Positions 24,881-34,121 are shown, counted from the stretch's first letter. The stretch: 64,000 nt of DNA from an uncultured Coriobacteriaceae bacterium (GCA_902768975.1 CACXMZ010000005.1:62001-126000), one strand, 5' to 3'. The notes: generated by a model from the sequence alone, not told the origin. Program-made: numbers and translations.

Positions 24881-25810
24881 ATGGAAGACATGATTAACGA
24901 ATACTTGTCGCATTTAAGCGTGGAGCGTGGGTCTTCGCCTTTGACCGTTAAGGCCTATGCGCATGACCTGGAATACTACTACGACTTCTTGTCCCATCCT
25001 GAGCTTGGTTTTAGTCGCGCACCGCTTACTTCCTTTCGCGACGTTCGCCGTTCAGACATTATTGAGTTTGAAGAATACCTCCTTAACGAAAAGAATTACG
25101 CACCTTCGAGTTTGGCGCGTGCCATTTCTTGCCTGAAAAGTTTTCACAAGTTTTTGGTCCGAGAAAACTTTTGCGAAGAAAACCCCACGTCGTCTATTAC
25201 GCTTCCCCGTAAGGCCCAGAACCTTCCCGATGTACTTTCCGTTGAACAGGTTTCGCGGCTCATAGACGGCATAACGGGCGACGACCCTTTAAAGCTGCGC
25301 GATCGGGCGATTTTGGAAATGCTTTATGGTTGCGGTTTGCGCGTCAGTGAACTTTGCGGCCTCGACATCGACCGCTTGGATTCACACGAAGGCTTCATTA
25401 TCGTCTTTGGCAAGGGCGGCAAGGAACGTATCGTGCCCTTTTCTGGTGCGGCTGAACGTGCCACGAGGCGTTATTTAGAAGAGGGACGCCCTAGCTTGGT
25501 AAAGGGAGCTGCTTCTTCGGCTGTGTTCCTGAACAGCCGCGGGGGGCGCCTTTCGCGCCAAAGCGTTTTTAAGATGGTGCAGGCGGCGGGCCTTTCTATT
25601 GGCGTGAAAAACCTTCACCCGCATTCCTTGCGTCATTCCTGCGCGACCCACATGCTCGAAGGTGGAGCTGACCTGCGCATTATCCAGGACATGTTGGGCC
25701 ATTCAGATATTTCTACGACGCAAATTTATACTCATGTGCAACGTAGCCACATTCGTGAAGAATACCTAAATGCTCATCCTCGTGCTAAAGAGCAGCCTTT
25801 CGAACAGTAA
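24881..25810 (+). CDS. xerD: Site-specific tyrosine recombinase XerD
   Basis: 309 residues. An N-terminal SAM-like core-binding domain (about 1-90) is followed by the catalytic domain. The catalytic set is seen: Arg in GCGLRVSELCGLD, Lys in GKGGKERIVP, HxxR in HPHSLRHSCATHMLEGG, a later His in LGHSDISTTQIYTHV and Tyr in the same segment. It resolves chromosome dimers at dif with XerC; no dif site is seen here. It sits among housekeeping genes without att repeats, so it is not a phage integrase. No Shine-Dalgarno before the ATG; GACAAT ends 6 nt upstream. Confidence 0.93.
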   Translation: MEDMINEYLSHLSVERGSSPLTVKAYAHDLEYYYDFLSHPELGFSRAPLTSFRDVRRSDIIEFEEYLLNEKNYAPSSLARAISCLKSFHKFLVRENFCEENPTSSITLPRKAQNLPDVLSVEQVSRLIDGITGDDPLKLRDRAILEMLYGCGLRVSELCGLDIDRLDSHEGFIIVFGKGGKERIVPFSGAAERATRRYLEEGRPSLVKGAASSAVFLNSRGGRLSRQSVFKMVQAAGLSIGVKNLHPHSLRHSCATHMLEGGADLRIIQDMLGHSDISTTQIYTHVQRSHIREEYLNAHPRAKEQPFEQ

Positions 25811-25822
25811 AATAGTATTGAT

Positions 25823-27667
25823 ATGAGAGTTTTTAAGTACCTAGCAGCCCATTGGCGCACCATTTTGGTTATTGTGGTGCTCCTGCTTATACAAGCTTTT
25901 TGTGACCTCGCTTTACCGCGCTACACTGCCGGCATTGTCGACGTTGGCATTCTCCAGTTTGGTATCGAAGACATTAGCGAAGGCCAGGCGGAGCAATTTG
26001 CGCGCGCTATTGCGAACCAGGATTATTCGACCCTTGGCTTCGACCCGCAGCAAACCCAGCTGAACTATCTTTTGAGCGTGGGAGCGCAAATGCTTGGCAT
26101 AACCGCCCTTGGTGCTCTTGCGGCCATTGCCATTTCTTTCCTTGCTTCGCGCACGGCCGCCACCATTGCCCACGATCTGCGCCAGCGCCTTTTCGAACGC
26201 GTCGTTTCCTTTTCCGACGCAGAAGTCCAGCACTTTTCAGCCGCTTCGTTGATTACACGTTCCACCAACGACGTTCAGCAAATTCAACAAACGTGCATGA
26301 TAGCCATGCGTATGGTGCTCTTTGCGCCCATGATGGCCATCGGCGGCATTATCATGGTGCTTTCGACCGACGTTTCCATGAGTTGGATTATCGTCCTCGC
26401 CATCGTGGTGGTTATTGCAAGCATTGGCACGCTTATGGCCATTGCCATGCCCAAGTTCAAAATCATGCAGACCCTTATCGACAAGGTGAATCTTGTCGCC
26501 CGTGAAATTATTACCGGCCTTCCTGTTATACGAGCTTTTAACCGCCAGGACTACGAAAAGAAGCGCTTCGACGAAGCAAGCACAAAGCTTATGCGTACCC
26601 AGCTTTTTACCACACGTACCATGACTATCATGATGCCTGTGGTCCAGCTGGTCATGAATGGCGTGTCGGCCTTAATCGTGTGGACGGCAGCGGGCTACAT
26701 CGATGCGGGCGTTATGCAAACGGGTGAAATGATCGCCTTCATTAACTATGCGACCGTTATTATTACGAGCTTCATGATGATGTCCATGGTGGCCATCATG
26801 CTTCCTCGTGCCGATATTTCGGCAGCCCGTATTGACGAAGTTTTGGCATGCCATTCTTCAATTCAGGACCCCGAAACACCCCAGGACGACGCCTTGCCCA
26901 CAACGGGTGGTGCAGCTATTGAATTCGACCAGGTAACTTTTGCCTATGACGACGCCTCTGAACCCGTCCTCGGCGACGTGAGTTTTACTATTGCTCCTGG
27001 TTCTTCGACCGCCATCGTGGGGGCGACTGGCTCGGGCAAAACAACGGTCCTTAAGCTTCTCATGCGTTTCTATGACGTCTGTTCTGGCGCCGTGCGCGTA
27101 GACGGCGTCGACGTGCGTCAGGTAAGCCAGCGGGCCCTTCATAAGCAGTTTGGCTATGTGCCCCAGCATTCATATTTGTTCAGTGGGCCGATAGCCGAAA
27201 CCATTGGCTATGCGCACGAAGGCATCGACGAAGTTGGCATGGAGCGCATTGCGCAAACGGCTCAGGCTATGGACTTCATTAGTGAAAAAGAAGGCGGCCT
27301 TTCCTTTGAACTAAGCCAGGGTGGCACCAATGTTTCCGGTGGGCAGCGCCAGCGTTTGGCTATCGCGCGTGCCTTAGCCCAGCCAGAAGCGCGTGCTTTC
27401 CTCTTCGACGACAGTTTTAGCGCTCTTGACTATGCGACGGATGCGGCTCTGCGTCGTTCGCTTCGTGAAGACTTAGCGGGTAAAACGGTTTTGATCGTGG
27501 CTCAGCGTGTGGCAACCATCCGCGACTGCGACAATATTATTGTTCTGGACGGTGGGCGCGTTGTGGGGCAGGGTACGCATGCGGAACTGCTTGAGTCTTG
27601 CACGGTCTATAAGGAAATCGCCCAGTCCCAGCTTTCCGAATTAGAACTCGGGGGTGGTGCCGCATGA
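25823..27667 (+). CDS. Heterodimeric ABC exporter, first half (degenerate ATP site)
   Basis: 614 residues, six membrane spans (about 15-310) fused to an ATPase domain. Walker A is GATGSGKTT, the signature VSGGQRQRLAIARAL, and Walker B LFDDSFSALD. The residue after the Walker B Asp is Asp rather than the catalytic Glu, the mark of the non-catalytic half of heterodimeric exporters such as BmrCD or TM287/288. Its partner is encoded by the next gene with a 4-nt overlap. A -10-like TAGTAT ends just before the ATG and no ribosome binding site is present. Substrate unknown; drugs, lipids or peptides are possible. Confidence 0.92.
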   Translation: MRVFKYLAAHWRTILVIVVLLLIQAFCDLALPRYTAGIVDVGILQFGIEDISEGQAEQFARAIANQDYSTLGFDPQQTQLNYLLSVGAQMLGITALGALAAIAISFLASRTAATIAHDLRQRLFERVVSFSDAEVQHFSAASLITRSTNDVQQIQQTCMIAMRMVLFAPMMAIGGIIMVLSTDVSMSWIIVLAIVVVIASIGTLMAIAMPKFKIMQTLIDKVNLVAREIITGLPVIRAFNRQDYEKKRFDEASTKLMRTQLFTTRTMTIMMPVVQLVMNGVSALIVWTAAGYIDAGVMQTGEMIAFINYATVIITSFMMMSMVAIMLPRADISAARIDEVLACHSSIQDPETPQDDALPTTGGAAIEFDQVTFAYDDASEPVLGDVSFTIAPGSSTAIVGATGSGKTTVLKLLMRFYDVCSGAVRVDGVDVRQVSQRALHKQFGYVPQHSYLFSGPIAETIGYAHEGIDEVGMERIAQTAQAMDFISEKEGGLSFELSQGGTNVSGGQRQRLAIARALAQPEARAFLFDDSFSALDYATDAALRRSLREDLAGKTVLIVAQRVATIRDCDNIIVLDGGRVVGQGTHAELLESCTVYKEIAQSQLSELELGGGAA

Positions 27668-29502
27668 GCGCCGCACCAGCTCCACGTGCCAATATGGGTG
27701 GGGGCCACCCTTCACAAGCTGCTCGTATGGGCCTCGACAAGCCCATGGACTTCAAGGGGACCATTCGTAAGGTCTGGGCATACTTGGCTCCGTTTAGGGT
27801 TCACCTGGTAGTTGTGGCTATATTTGCCATCGCTTCAACTCTGTTCAACGTAATTGGACCCAAGGTTCTTTCACTTGCAACGACCGAACTCTTTGAAGGT
27901 TCAGCAGCGCGCATGGCAGGCACGGGTGGTATCGACTTTAACCGTATTGCTACTATCTTGATAATGACCTTAAGCCTCTATGGCATTTCAGCCTTCTGTG
28001 GTTTTATTCAGTCGTGGATAATGGCGGGCGTTTCCCAGAAGGTTTGTTATTCCTTGCGCCGCGATATTGAAGCAAAGATAGACCGTATGCCCTTTGCTTA
28101 TTTCGAACGAACTTCAACGGGTGACGTTCTTTCGCGTATAACCAACGACGTGGACACCCTTGGCCAGACCCTTGCGCAAAGCCTTACAACCCTGGTTACC
28201 TCTATCATCACGCTTGTCGGCGTCTTCATCATGATGATGGCCATTTCGCCTTTGCTGACACTGGTAAGCCTTGTCATGATTCCTGTCACCTTCGTCCTGG
28301 TGCAATTCGTGGTGAAGAAGAGCCAAAAGTATTACCGTTCGCAGCAGGAAATGCTGGGCAAGATTAACGGCACAGTTGAAGAAACCTTTTCGGGGCATGT
28401 GGTTGTGCGTGCCTTCTGCCAGGAAGCGAAGAGCATAGAGGGCTTCACGGGCGCGAACAAGGCTCTTTATAATGCAGCGTGGAAGTCGCAATTCATTACG
28501 TCGCTCATGATGCCCATCATGAATTTTATTACGAATGCTGGCTATGTCCTCGTTGCCGTGCTGGGCGGCGCGCTCGCCTTACAAAGGGTTATTACCGTGG
28601 GCGACATTCAGGCATTCATTCAGTATGTGCGTGAATTTACGCGCCCCATCCAGCAGTTAAGCCAGGTAGCCAATGTGCTCCAGTCCATGGCCGCTGCTGC
28701 TGAACGTGTATTCAACTTCCTGGACGAAGACGAAATTGCAGACCCCCAGGCCAACGCTCACATAAGTAAGGTTGAAGGCAAGGTTGAATTCGACCACGTA
28801 CGCTTCGGGTATGAAGCAGACAAGCCGGTTATCAAAGACTTCAATGCCAAGGTTGAACCCGGCCAGACGGTAGCCCTGGTGGGCAAGACGGGGGCGGGGA
28901 AGACCACCATGGTGAAACTCCTCATGCGCTTCTACGACGTAGACAGCGGTGCTATTCGCATAGACGGTACCGACATTCGTGACTTCGATCGCTCTGAATT
29001 ACGCAGTCTCTTTGCCATGGTCTTGCAGGAAACCTGGTTATTCAATGGAAGCATTCGTGAAAATATTCGCTATGGCAATTTGGATGCGAGCGACGAAGAG
29101 GTGGAAGAGGCGGCCAAGGCGGCCCATGCCCACAGGTTCATTACTACGCTGCCCGGTGGTTACGACATGGAAATTAACGAAGATGCCACCAATATTAGTG
29201 CAGGCCAGCGCCAGCTTATTACTATCGCACGTGCTATTTTGGCAAATAAGCGAATGCTTATACTCGACGAAGCCACGTCTTCGGTCGACACGCGTACCGA
29301 AGAAATAATTCAGCAAGCCATGGACAACCTTATGCGCAACCGTACCAGTTTTGTTATAGCGCACCGTCTTTCAACCATTCGTAATGCCGACCTAATCCTG
29401 TGTATGAAAGATGGCGATATTGTTGAGCAGGGCAACCATGAAGAATTGCTTGCCCTTGGCGGCTTCTATGCCGAACTGTATAATTCTCAATTTAGTGGGT
29501 AG
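27664..29502 (+). CDS. Heterodimeric ABC exporter, second half (catalytic)
   Basis: 612 residues. A soluble N-terminus of about 35 residues, then six spans and an ATPase domain. Walker A is GKTGAGKTT, the signature is ISAGQRQLITIARAI, and Walker B LILDEATSSVDTRTE has the catalytic Glu. The switch His is in VIAHRLSTIRNAD. It pairs with the preceding protein, which lacks the catalytic Glu. Start ATG overlaps the previous stop (ATGA). A HAD phosphatase gene follows 18 bp later and may be co-transcribed. Confidence 0.93.
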   Translation: MSAAPAPRANMGGGHPSQAARMGLDKPMDFKGTIRKVWAYLAPFRVHLVVVAIFAIASTLFNVIGPKVLSLATTELFEGSAARMAGTGGIDFNRIATILIMTLSLYGISAFCGFIQSWIMAGVSQKVCYSLRRDIEAKIDRMPFAYFERTSTGDVLSRITNDVDTLGQTLAQSLTTLVTSIITLVGVFIMMMAISPLLTLVSLVMIPVTFVLVQFVVKKSQKYYRSQQEMLGKINGTVEETFSGHVVVRAFCQEAKSIEGFTGANKALYNAAWKSQFITSLMMPIMNFITNAGYVLVAVLGGALALQRVITVGDIQAFIQYVREFTRPIQQLSQVANVLQSMAAAAERVFNFLDEDEIADPQANAHISKVEGKVEFDHVRFGYEADKPVIKDFNAKVEPGQTVALVGKTGAGKTTMVKLLMRFYDVDSGAIRIDGTDIRDFDRSELRSLFAMVLQETWLFNGSIRENIRYGNLDASDEEVEEAAKAAHAHRFITTLPGGYDMEINEDATNISAGQRQLITIARAILANKRMLILDEATSSVDTRTEEIIQQAMDNLMRNRTSFVIAHRLSTIRNADLILCMKDGDIVEQGNHEELLALGGFYAELYNSQFSG

Positions 29503-29520
29503 ATTGAAGGTATTAGCTCG

Positions 29521-30240
29521 ATGAACGATTCTGCGCCCCAGGGCACAGTTAAAGAAACTGAAACTCAGCGCGCCGCCAAGGCGCGTCTTGCCGTTTACGA
29601 CTTTGACGGTACCTGTATTACGGGTAATTCACCCGTTATGTTGGTAAAGCATCTGTTCCGCGACGACTTACTGAGCGTGAAGCAAGCTCTCGACATTAGC
29701 CTGTGGGCCCTTCGTTACAAGTTCCGTCTTCCGCAAAACGAAAGTTCGGTGCGTGCCAAAGTCTTTAGGCCCTTCGAAGGCCGTTCCAAGGCCGACGTCG
29801 ATGAATATCTGCGTTTGTTCTACGACGAAGTGGTCAGCCCACGGTGGCGCCCCGCGGCGGTAGCAAGCATGCGTGAGCGCAAGGCCGAAGGCTGCCACGT
29901 CATGGTAGTTTCTGCTTCCTGGCAAGCCATTGTGGACCGCGCGCGTGAAGAATATGGCTTCGACTGCGCCCTGGCCACCAATATGGTAGTTGACCATGTT
30001 GGAAACTATACGCGCCAAGTCGACGGCCTTCCCGTTGAAGGGGGAGAAAAGCTTCGTGTTATCCAGCGCTATGCCGACGAACGCTTTGGCCCCGGGAATT
30101 GGGAACTGGCCTACGCCTACGGCGACCACCATTCCGACCGTGCTCTCTTGGCTGCTGCGGCTCATCCCTTTGCCGTGACTCCCGACAAGCCTCTTTCACG
30201 CACGGCCCGTTCTTGCAATTGGCCCATTCTTGACTGGTAG
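29521..30240 (+). CDS. HAD-superfamily phosphatase, subfamily IB (SerB-like)
   Basis: 239 residues. Motif I is YDFDGTCITGNS with the nucleophilic Asp; motif II is in MVVSASWQAIVDR; motif III and the acidic pair follow in AYAYGDHHSDRALLAAA. Subfamily IB includes phosphoserine phosphatases and lipid phosphate phosphatases; the substrate here is not clear. ATG at 29521 follows GAAGG. The stop codon falls inside a 7-bp palindrome (GACTGGT/ACCAGTC, 30232-30250). Confidence 0.82.
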   Translation: MNDSAPQGTVKETETQRAAKARLAVYDFDGTCITGNSPVMLVKHLFRDDLLSVKQALDISLWALRYKFRLPQNESSVRAKVFRPFEGRSKADVDEYLRLFYDEVVSPRWRPAAVASMRERKAEGCHVMVVSASWQAIVDRAREEYGFDCALATNMVVDHVGNYTRQVDGLPVEGGEKLRVIQRYADERFGPGNWELAYAYGDHHSDRALLAAAAHPFAVTPDKPLSRTARSCNWPILDW

Positions 30241-30405
30241 GGAACCAGTCTGCTGGCACCTCTTAGGCGCGCCATATCTACCGTTCGCATGACTAGACTA
30301 TGACAAATTAGAAAACTTTGCCATTTTGCCCTGTGCATTTCCTACTAATAGGTAAAATGATACCCAAAGCATGTCAATCAACGTAGTATTAAGGAGGTGG
30401 GCTGC

Positions 30406-31893
30406 ATGTTTGGAAAAGACCATGGTTCGTTTGGCCCACCAAGTTCAAACGACGAATTATTCGACTCTTGTTCAAACATTTTAGAGCTTGCTGAACAGGC
30501 TCTTTCCGAAGGCGACCTGGCTCAGGCAAGCCATCTATACTTGGCGGCATTCGACGCGTCTGAAAATATTGGAACGGGTGCCTACCAGCCTGCCATCGAC
30601 GGCCTTCGCAAGGCCTGGGACGCAGCCTGCACACTTAAAGACCGCGCCTTGGCGGAACATATTTTTGAAAAGCTCGAACCATTTTCAACGAGTGAAGAAG
30701 TGGCTGAACACGCCGAAGCGTTGCAGCGTCTTGCTTTGGACAAGCTTGAAGAATTTGGTTTTTCACGCGAAGACCTTCAAGACATGGCCGACATGGTTTC
30801 CGAAGACTTCATTGGGGCGTTTAAGGAAAACCAAGGTCCTGAAGCGGTGGTTGCTCAGGTTCTTTCTGTTGGAAAGAACGAGATTCGGCCCCTTAAGAGC
30901 CCGCTTTCATGGCCTCATGCCTCTCAGGCATCTGAGCAGGAAATAGGCCAGGAAGGTCCTGGGGCGCCACAGAATCCCGAAGACTTTACCTATGCTGACC
31001 TTATTGGCTTTGACCATGCCATCGACGCTATGAACAAGCGCGGTATTGGTCTTGCGGGCGACGAAAAGTTCGACGAATTCATGAATACGCTCAGCCGTCG
31101 TCATGGCATCAGTTCGCTTCCCGCCTTTGAAACCTTGCTCTTCCGTTCGCCTTCGCGTGAAGACGCGAACCAGTTCATGCTTTCTACGTCTAAAGAAATT
31201 GGCGTGCCTTCGGTTCGCATGTACATGGAAGAAACTCCCATGGGTTTCCCCGTTCTTTGCATATTGACCACGCCCGACTTTAAGATGAACCCCATTCGTG
31301 GCGGCTTTGGTGGCCCCGGCATTCTTATGCTTGAAGACATAGACATTTGGGGTATGCCATTTTCTAACTCCATCGAAGAAGCGGAAGGCATGCCGTACCA
31401 TATGCAGCTTTCCCGCGGGGCGCGCGAGGCGGTTATGTTTATTCGTTCGGCGGTCGAAAACCCCGAAGTCCAAGTTATGGCCACCTGTTCTTCGCATGTG
31501 GAACTCGACGAATTCTTCGCCGAATTGCTTCACCCGGTAGACGCATTTGAACTGGCCTTGCCCGACGAAGAAGAACGCGCAGCGATTTTCGAAGACATCT
31601 ATAGCCTTTACCCGTCCATGCGCCTTCTGAAAAGCGACGATCTAATTCGCCTGACGGCCAACCTTTCGCGTTTTGACCTTTATATGACGGCACGCGAAGC
31701 GGTCGACGAAGCCTTTAAGAGCAGCGTTGAAAAGCGCGCATATGTACCGGTTACTCGCGACAACTTCTATAACAAAATTGCCGCTTATCAGCCCCTCGAT
31801 TCGGCTGAGTATTTGGAACTTGAAGAACGTGCCGTTGAAAGCCTGCGTCATGACCTTGAAAGCGTTGACGACCTTTTGAAAGGAAACGAATAA
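30406..31893 (+). CDS. AAA+-like protein without a Walker A motif, with a TPR-like N-terminus
   Basis: 495 residues, not recognised as a named family. ATG at 30406 has AAGGAGG 8 nt upstream; a GTG at 30397 lies inside that site. Residues 10-110 look helical and TPR-like (SNILELAEQALSEGDLAQASHLYL). After an acidic linker, residues about 190-450 follow an AAA+ layout: FTYADLIGFDHAIDAM entry, a segment in the Walker A place (FETLLFRSPSREDANQFM) with no GxxGxGK, a Walker B-like ILMLEDIDIW near 306, a sensor-1-like VQVMATCSSH near 355, and FELALPDEEERAAIF as after sensor 1 in AAA ATPases. It should not hydrolyse ATP in the usual way; a scaffold or sensing role is inference. The Rrf2 gene starts right at its stop. 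Confidence 0.6.
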   Translation: MFGKDHGSFGPPSSNDELFDSCSNILELAEQALSEGDLAQASHLYLAAFDASENIGTGAYQPAIDGLRKAWDAACTLKDRALAEHIFEKLEPFSTSEEVAEHAEALQRLALDKLEEFGFSREDLQDMADMVSEDFIGAFKENQGPEAVVAQVLSVGKNEIRPLKSPLSWPHASQASEQEIGQEGPGAPQNPEDFTYADLIGFDHAIDAMNKRGIGLAGDEKFDEFMNTLSRRHGISSLPAFETLLFRSPSREDANQFMLSTSKEIGVPSVRMYMEETPMGFPVLCILTTPDFKMNPIRGGFGGPGILMLEDIDIWGMPFSNSIEEAEGMPYHMQLSRGAREAVMFIRSAVENPEVQVMATCSSHVELDEFFAELLHPVDAFELALPDEEERAAIFEDIYSLYPSMRLLKSDDLIRLTANLSRFDLYMTAREAVDEAFKSSVEKRAYVPVTRDNFYNKIAAYQPLDSAEYLELEERAVESLRHDLESVDDLLKGNE

Positions 31894-32427
31894 ATGGAAC
31901 TGACTCGCCGTTGTGACTACGCCTGTCGTATTTTGCGTTCTGCCTATCGTCATGGCGACGACTACGTGTCGATTGCCGACGTGTCTGAAGAAGAAGAAAT
32001 TCCCTACGCTTTTGCGCGTACTATCCAGCACGACTTGGCTACCGCAGGTTTTGTGAAAACCGTACGTGGCGCCCATGGGGGGCTTGCTCTTTCTATTGAC
32101 CCTGCCGACACGACCATCCTAGACGTACTCCGTGCCTTGCAAGGCCCCGTTACCGTGGCGCCCTGCGCGGTCGACCCCGAAACCTGTTCACTTTCTGACG
32201 GCTGCACCTTTAATCGCGTGTGGATTGCCGCCGACCAAGCCCTCGAAACCTTGTTCGGGTCTATCACGCTTAAAGATGTTTTCGACGGTTCGCCAGATGG
32301 GGCGTTTCTAGACGAAGCCCGCGAAGCAACGTCTTCCCATGTTCTTGCCAGCATAGACGAATTGCTTTCAGGTAAATCTCCCATTTCCTGTGCGCAATTT
32401 CAAACCGAGTCTTCCATTGCCCAATAA
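31894..32427 (+). CDS. Rrf2 family transcriptional regulator
   Basis: 177 residues. Winged helix-turn-helix from residues 1-75 (MELTRRCDYACRILRSAY, later FVKTVRGAHGGLALS), which is the standard Rrf2 start and wing. The sensing loop holds three Cys with Fe-S-type spacing (PCAVDPETCSLSDGC, residues about 91-105), so it probably senses iron, redox or NO through an Fe-S cluster. ATG directly follows the stop of the AAA+-like gene, so the pair is co-transcribed. The hydrogenase and rubrerythrin genes downstream are plausible targets; that is inference. Confidence 0.88.
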   Translation: MELTRRCDYACRILRSAYRHGDDYVSIADVSEEEEIPYAFARTIQHDLATAGFVKTVRGAHGGLALSIDPADTTILDVLRALQGPVTVAPCAVDPETCSLSDGCTFNRVWIAADQALETLFGSITLKDVFDGSPDGAFLDEAREATSSHVLASIDELLSGKSPISCAQFQTESSIAQ

Positions 32428-32443
32428 AGGGAACAATACTGCT

Positions 32444-33301
32444 TTGAAGGCCTTCGAACGGGAGGCCTTTATTTCGCTTGTGTGGGAAATGGGGAAGGCC
32501 CATGCGCGCAACGACTTGCCCTGGCGCTATATTGGCGACCCGTACGCAGTGTATGTTTCCGAAGTCATGCTCCAGCAAACCCAGGTTACGCGCGTGCTTA
32601 AGTTTTGGCCCGCCTGGATGAAGGCTTTCCCCACTATCGATGCCTTGGCAGCTGCCAGTACGGCGGACGTTCTTGAGCGTTGGCAGGGGCTTGGTTATAA
32701 CCGCCGTGCCCTCAGCTTGAAACGCTCGGCTGAAATATGTGCAGCCGAATATGCAGGCAGCATGCCACAGAGCCAGCAAGAGCTTGAAGCGCTCCCAGGC
32801 GTTGGCCCTGCAACGGCGGCTGGTATACAGGCATTTGCTTATGAAAAGCCTGCGGTGTATATCGAAACCAATGTCCGTGCCGTTTTCATTCACCATTTCT
32901 TTGCGGAAGGCGCTGAAAAGGTAAGTGACAAGCAGCTCTACCCACTGGTGGAAGCTACCTGTAGTAGGGAAGAGCCGCGTGCTTGGTATTACGCACTCCT
33001 TGACTATGGCGCGCATCTTAAAAAGTCAATTCCCAACCCAAGCCGTCGCGCCGCTGCCTATTCGCGCCAAAGTGCTTTTGAGGGTAGTGTGCGACAAAAG
33101 CGGTCCTTCCTGCTTCGTGAAGTCCTGGCCCATCCTGGCATTAGCTGTGCGGCCCTTGAAGACTTGCTCAACACAGAAGAACGTGCTGCGGGGAGGGAAG
33201 AGCTCGACTCTGCTTCCGTGCTCGACCTACTCAAACAGCTTGAATGTGAAGGATTTTTCACAATTACTGACAATATCTGCATGATAGACCCCAATTATTA
33301 G
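32444..33301 (+). CDS. mutY: MutY-like A/G-specific adenine glycosylase lacking the Fe-S cysteines
   Basis: HhH-GPD superfamily base-excision enzyme, 285 residues from TTG 32444. The catalytic helix shows SEVMLQQTQVTRVLKFWPAW with the conserved Glu, the helix-hairpin-helix is LEALPGVGPATAAGIQAFAY, and VYIETNVRAVFIHHFF holds the second catalytic acid equivalent. Normal MutY ends this domain with four cysteines around a 4Fe-4S cluster; here YALLDYGAHLKKSIPNPSRR is followed by no Cys. A short C-terminal domain (about 60 residues) replaces the usual MutT-like part. A GTG at 32390 is an alternative start overlapping the Rrf2 gene. Confidence 0.8.
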   Translation: MKAFEREAFISLVWEMGKAHARNDLPWRYIGDPYAVYVSEVMLQQTQVTRVLKFWPAWMKAFPTIDALAAASTADVLERWQGLGYNRRALSLKRSAEICAAEYAGSMPQSQQELEALPGVGPATAAGIQAFAYEKPAVYIETNVRAVFIHHFFAEGAEKVSDKQLYPLVEATCSREEPRAWYYALLDYGAHLKKSIPNPSRRAAAYSRQSAFEGSVRQKRSFLLREVLAHPGISCAALEDLLNTEERAAGREELDSASVLDLLKQLECEGFFTITDNICMIDPNY

Positions 33302-33363
33302 TACTATCTTCCACGATTATCCTATTTTCTTGTCTTTTGGAGCAGCTTTTAGCTCGCAGGGCA

Positions 33364-33369
33364 TATAAT
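33364..33369 (+). promoter_or_regulatory. Consensus -10 box before rubrerythrin
   Basis: TATAAT at 33364-33369, about 40 nt before the rubrerythrin ATG. A -35 at the right distance is poor (GAGCAG or AGCAGC), which suggests activator help. Confidence 0.5.
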
Positions 33370-33409
33370 GGGTTACATCGTTTCGCAGACGCATGAGAAA
33401 GGAGCTTCC

Positions 33410-33949
33410 ATGGAACTTGCAGGAAGCAAAACTGAGCAGAATTTGCAGACCGCATTTGCTGGTGAATCGCAGGCTCACACTAAGTATTTGTACTATGCGA
33501 GCCAGGCCAAGAAGGAAGGCTACGTACAAATCCAGGCCATTTTTGAAGAAACTGCCAAGAATGAAAAAGAACATGCCAAGCTGTGGTTCAAGCAGCTTCA
33601 TGGTGGCGCAGTGCCCGAGACGCTGGAAAACCTTGCCGACGCCGCTGGTGGCGAAAACTATGAGTGGACAGACATGTATGCTGAATTCGCTGCTACCGCT
33701 CGCGAAGAAGGCTTCGAAAGCCTCGCTGAATTGTTTGACGGCGTTGCTGCTGTTGAAAAAGAACATGAAGAGCGTTATCGCAAGCTTATTGAACGCATCA
33801 ACGCTGGTGAAGTCTTTAAGCGCGACGGCGTAGTTGCCTGGAAGTGCAACAACTGTGGCCATATCCACATTGCCACTGAAGCTCCTATTGTGTGCCCCGT
33901 ATGCGCTCATCCGCAAGCCTACTTTGAAGTACGCTGCGAAAACTACTAG
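33410..33949 (+). CDS. rbr: Rubrerythrin
   Basis: 179-residue peroxide-scavenging protein. The N-terminal diiron four-helix domain has ExxH-type ligands ([28 protein letters not shown], later [11 protein letters not shown] and VEKEHEERY). The C-terminal rubredoxin-like domain has two CxxC pairs, CNNC and CPVC. In anaerobes it reduces H2O2 using electrons from rubredoxin or NADH dehydrogenases. ATG at 33410 has AAAGGAG at good distance; an in-frame ATG at 33368 overlaps the -10 box and was rejected. A strong terminator follows. Confidence 0.95.
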   Translation: MELAGSKTEQNLQTAFAGESQAHTKYLYYASQAKKEGYVQIQAIFEETAKNEKEHAKLWFKQLHGGAVPETLENLADAAGGENYEWTDMYAEFAATAREEGFESLAELFDGVAAVEKEHEERYRKLIERINAGEVFKRDGVVAWKCNNCGHIHIATEAPIVCPVCAHPQAYFEVRCENY

Positions 33950-33978
33950 TTTTTGAGGTCATTAGACTCGTTATTCGT

Positions 33979-34008
33979 GAACCCCTTTCTTCAGAGAGGG
34001 GTTCTTTA
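33979..34008 (+). terminator. Rho-independent terminator after rubrerythrin
   Basis: GAACCCCTTTC (33979-33989), TTCA loop, GAGAGGGGTTC (33994-34004), followed by TTT. It separates rubrerythrin from the hydrogenase operon. Confidence 0.85.
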
Positions 34009-34053
34009 CCGTTTACGCCATATACGTCTCGTTAAGCTTTTTCTTCTGCTTAA

Positions 34054-34101
34054 TTGCGACTGACTATATGACAATTTATAGCAAGATCTTAGATAGCTAA
34101 G
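34054..34101 (+). promoter_or_regulatory. Candidate hydrogenase promoter with a downstream palindrome
   Basis: TTGCGA (34054-34059), 17-bp spacer, TATAGC (34077-34082). Directly downstream is CTTAG-ATAG-CTAAG (34088-34101), a palindrome placed where a repressor would block transcription. The boxes are imperfect. Confidence 0.35.
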
Positions 34102-34121
34102 GTAAATAAGGAGGTGCACAG

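Noticed and set aside
24881-25810. Phage or island integrase
   Set aside because: The recombinase has XerD-type sequence and lies among housekeeping genes without att repeats or cargo.
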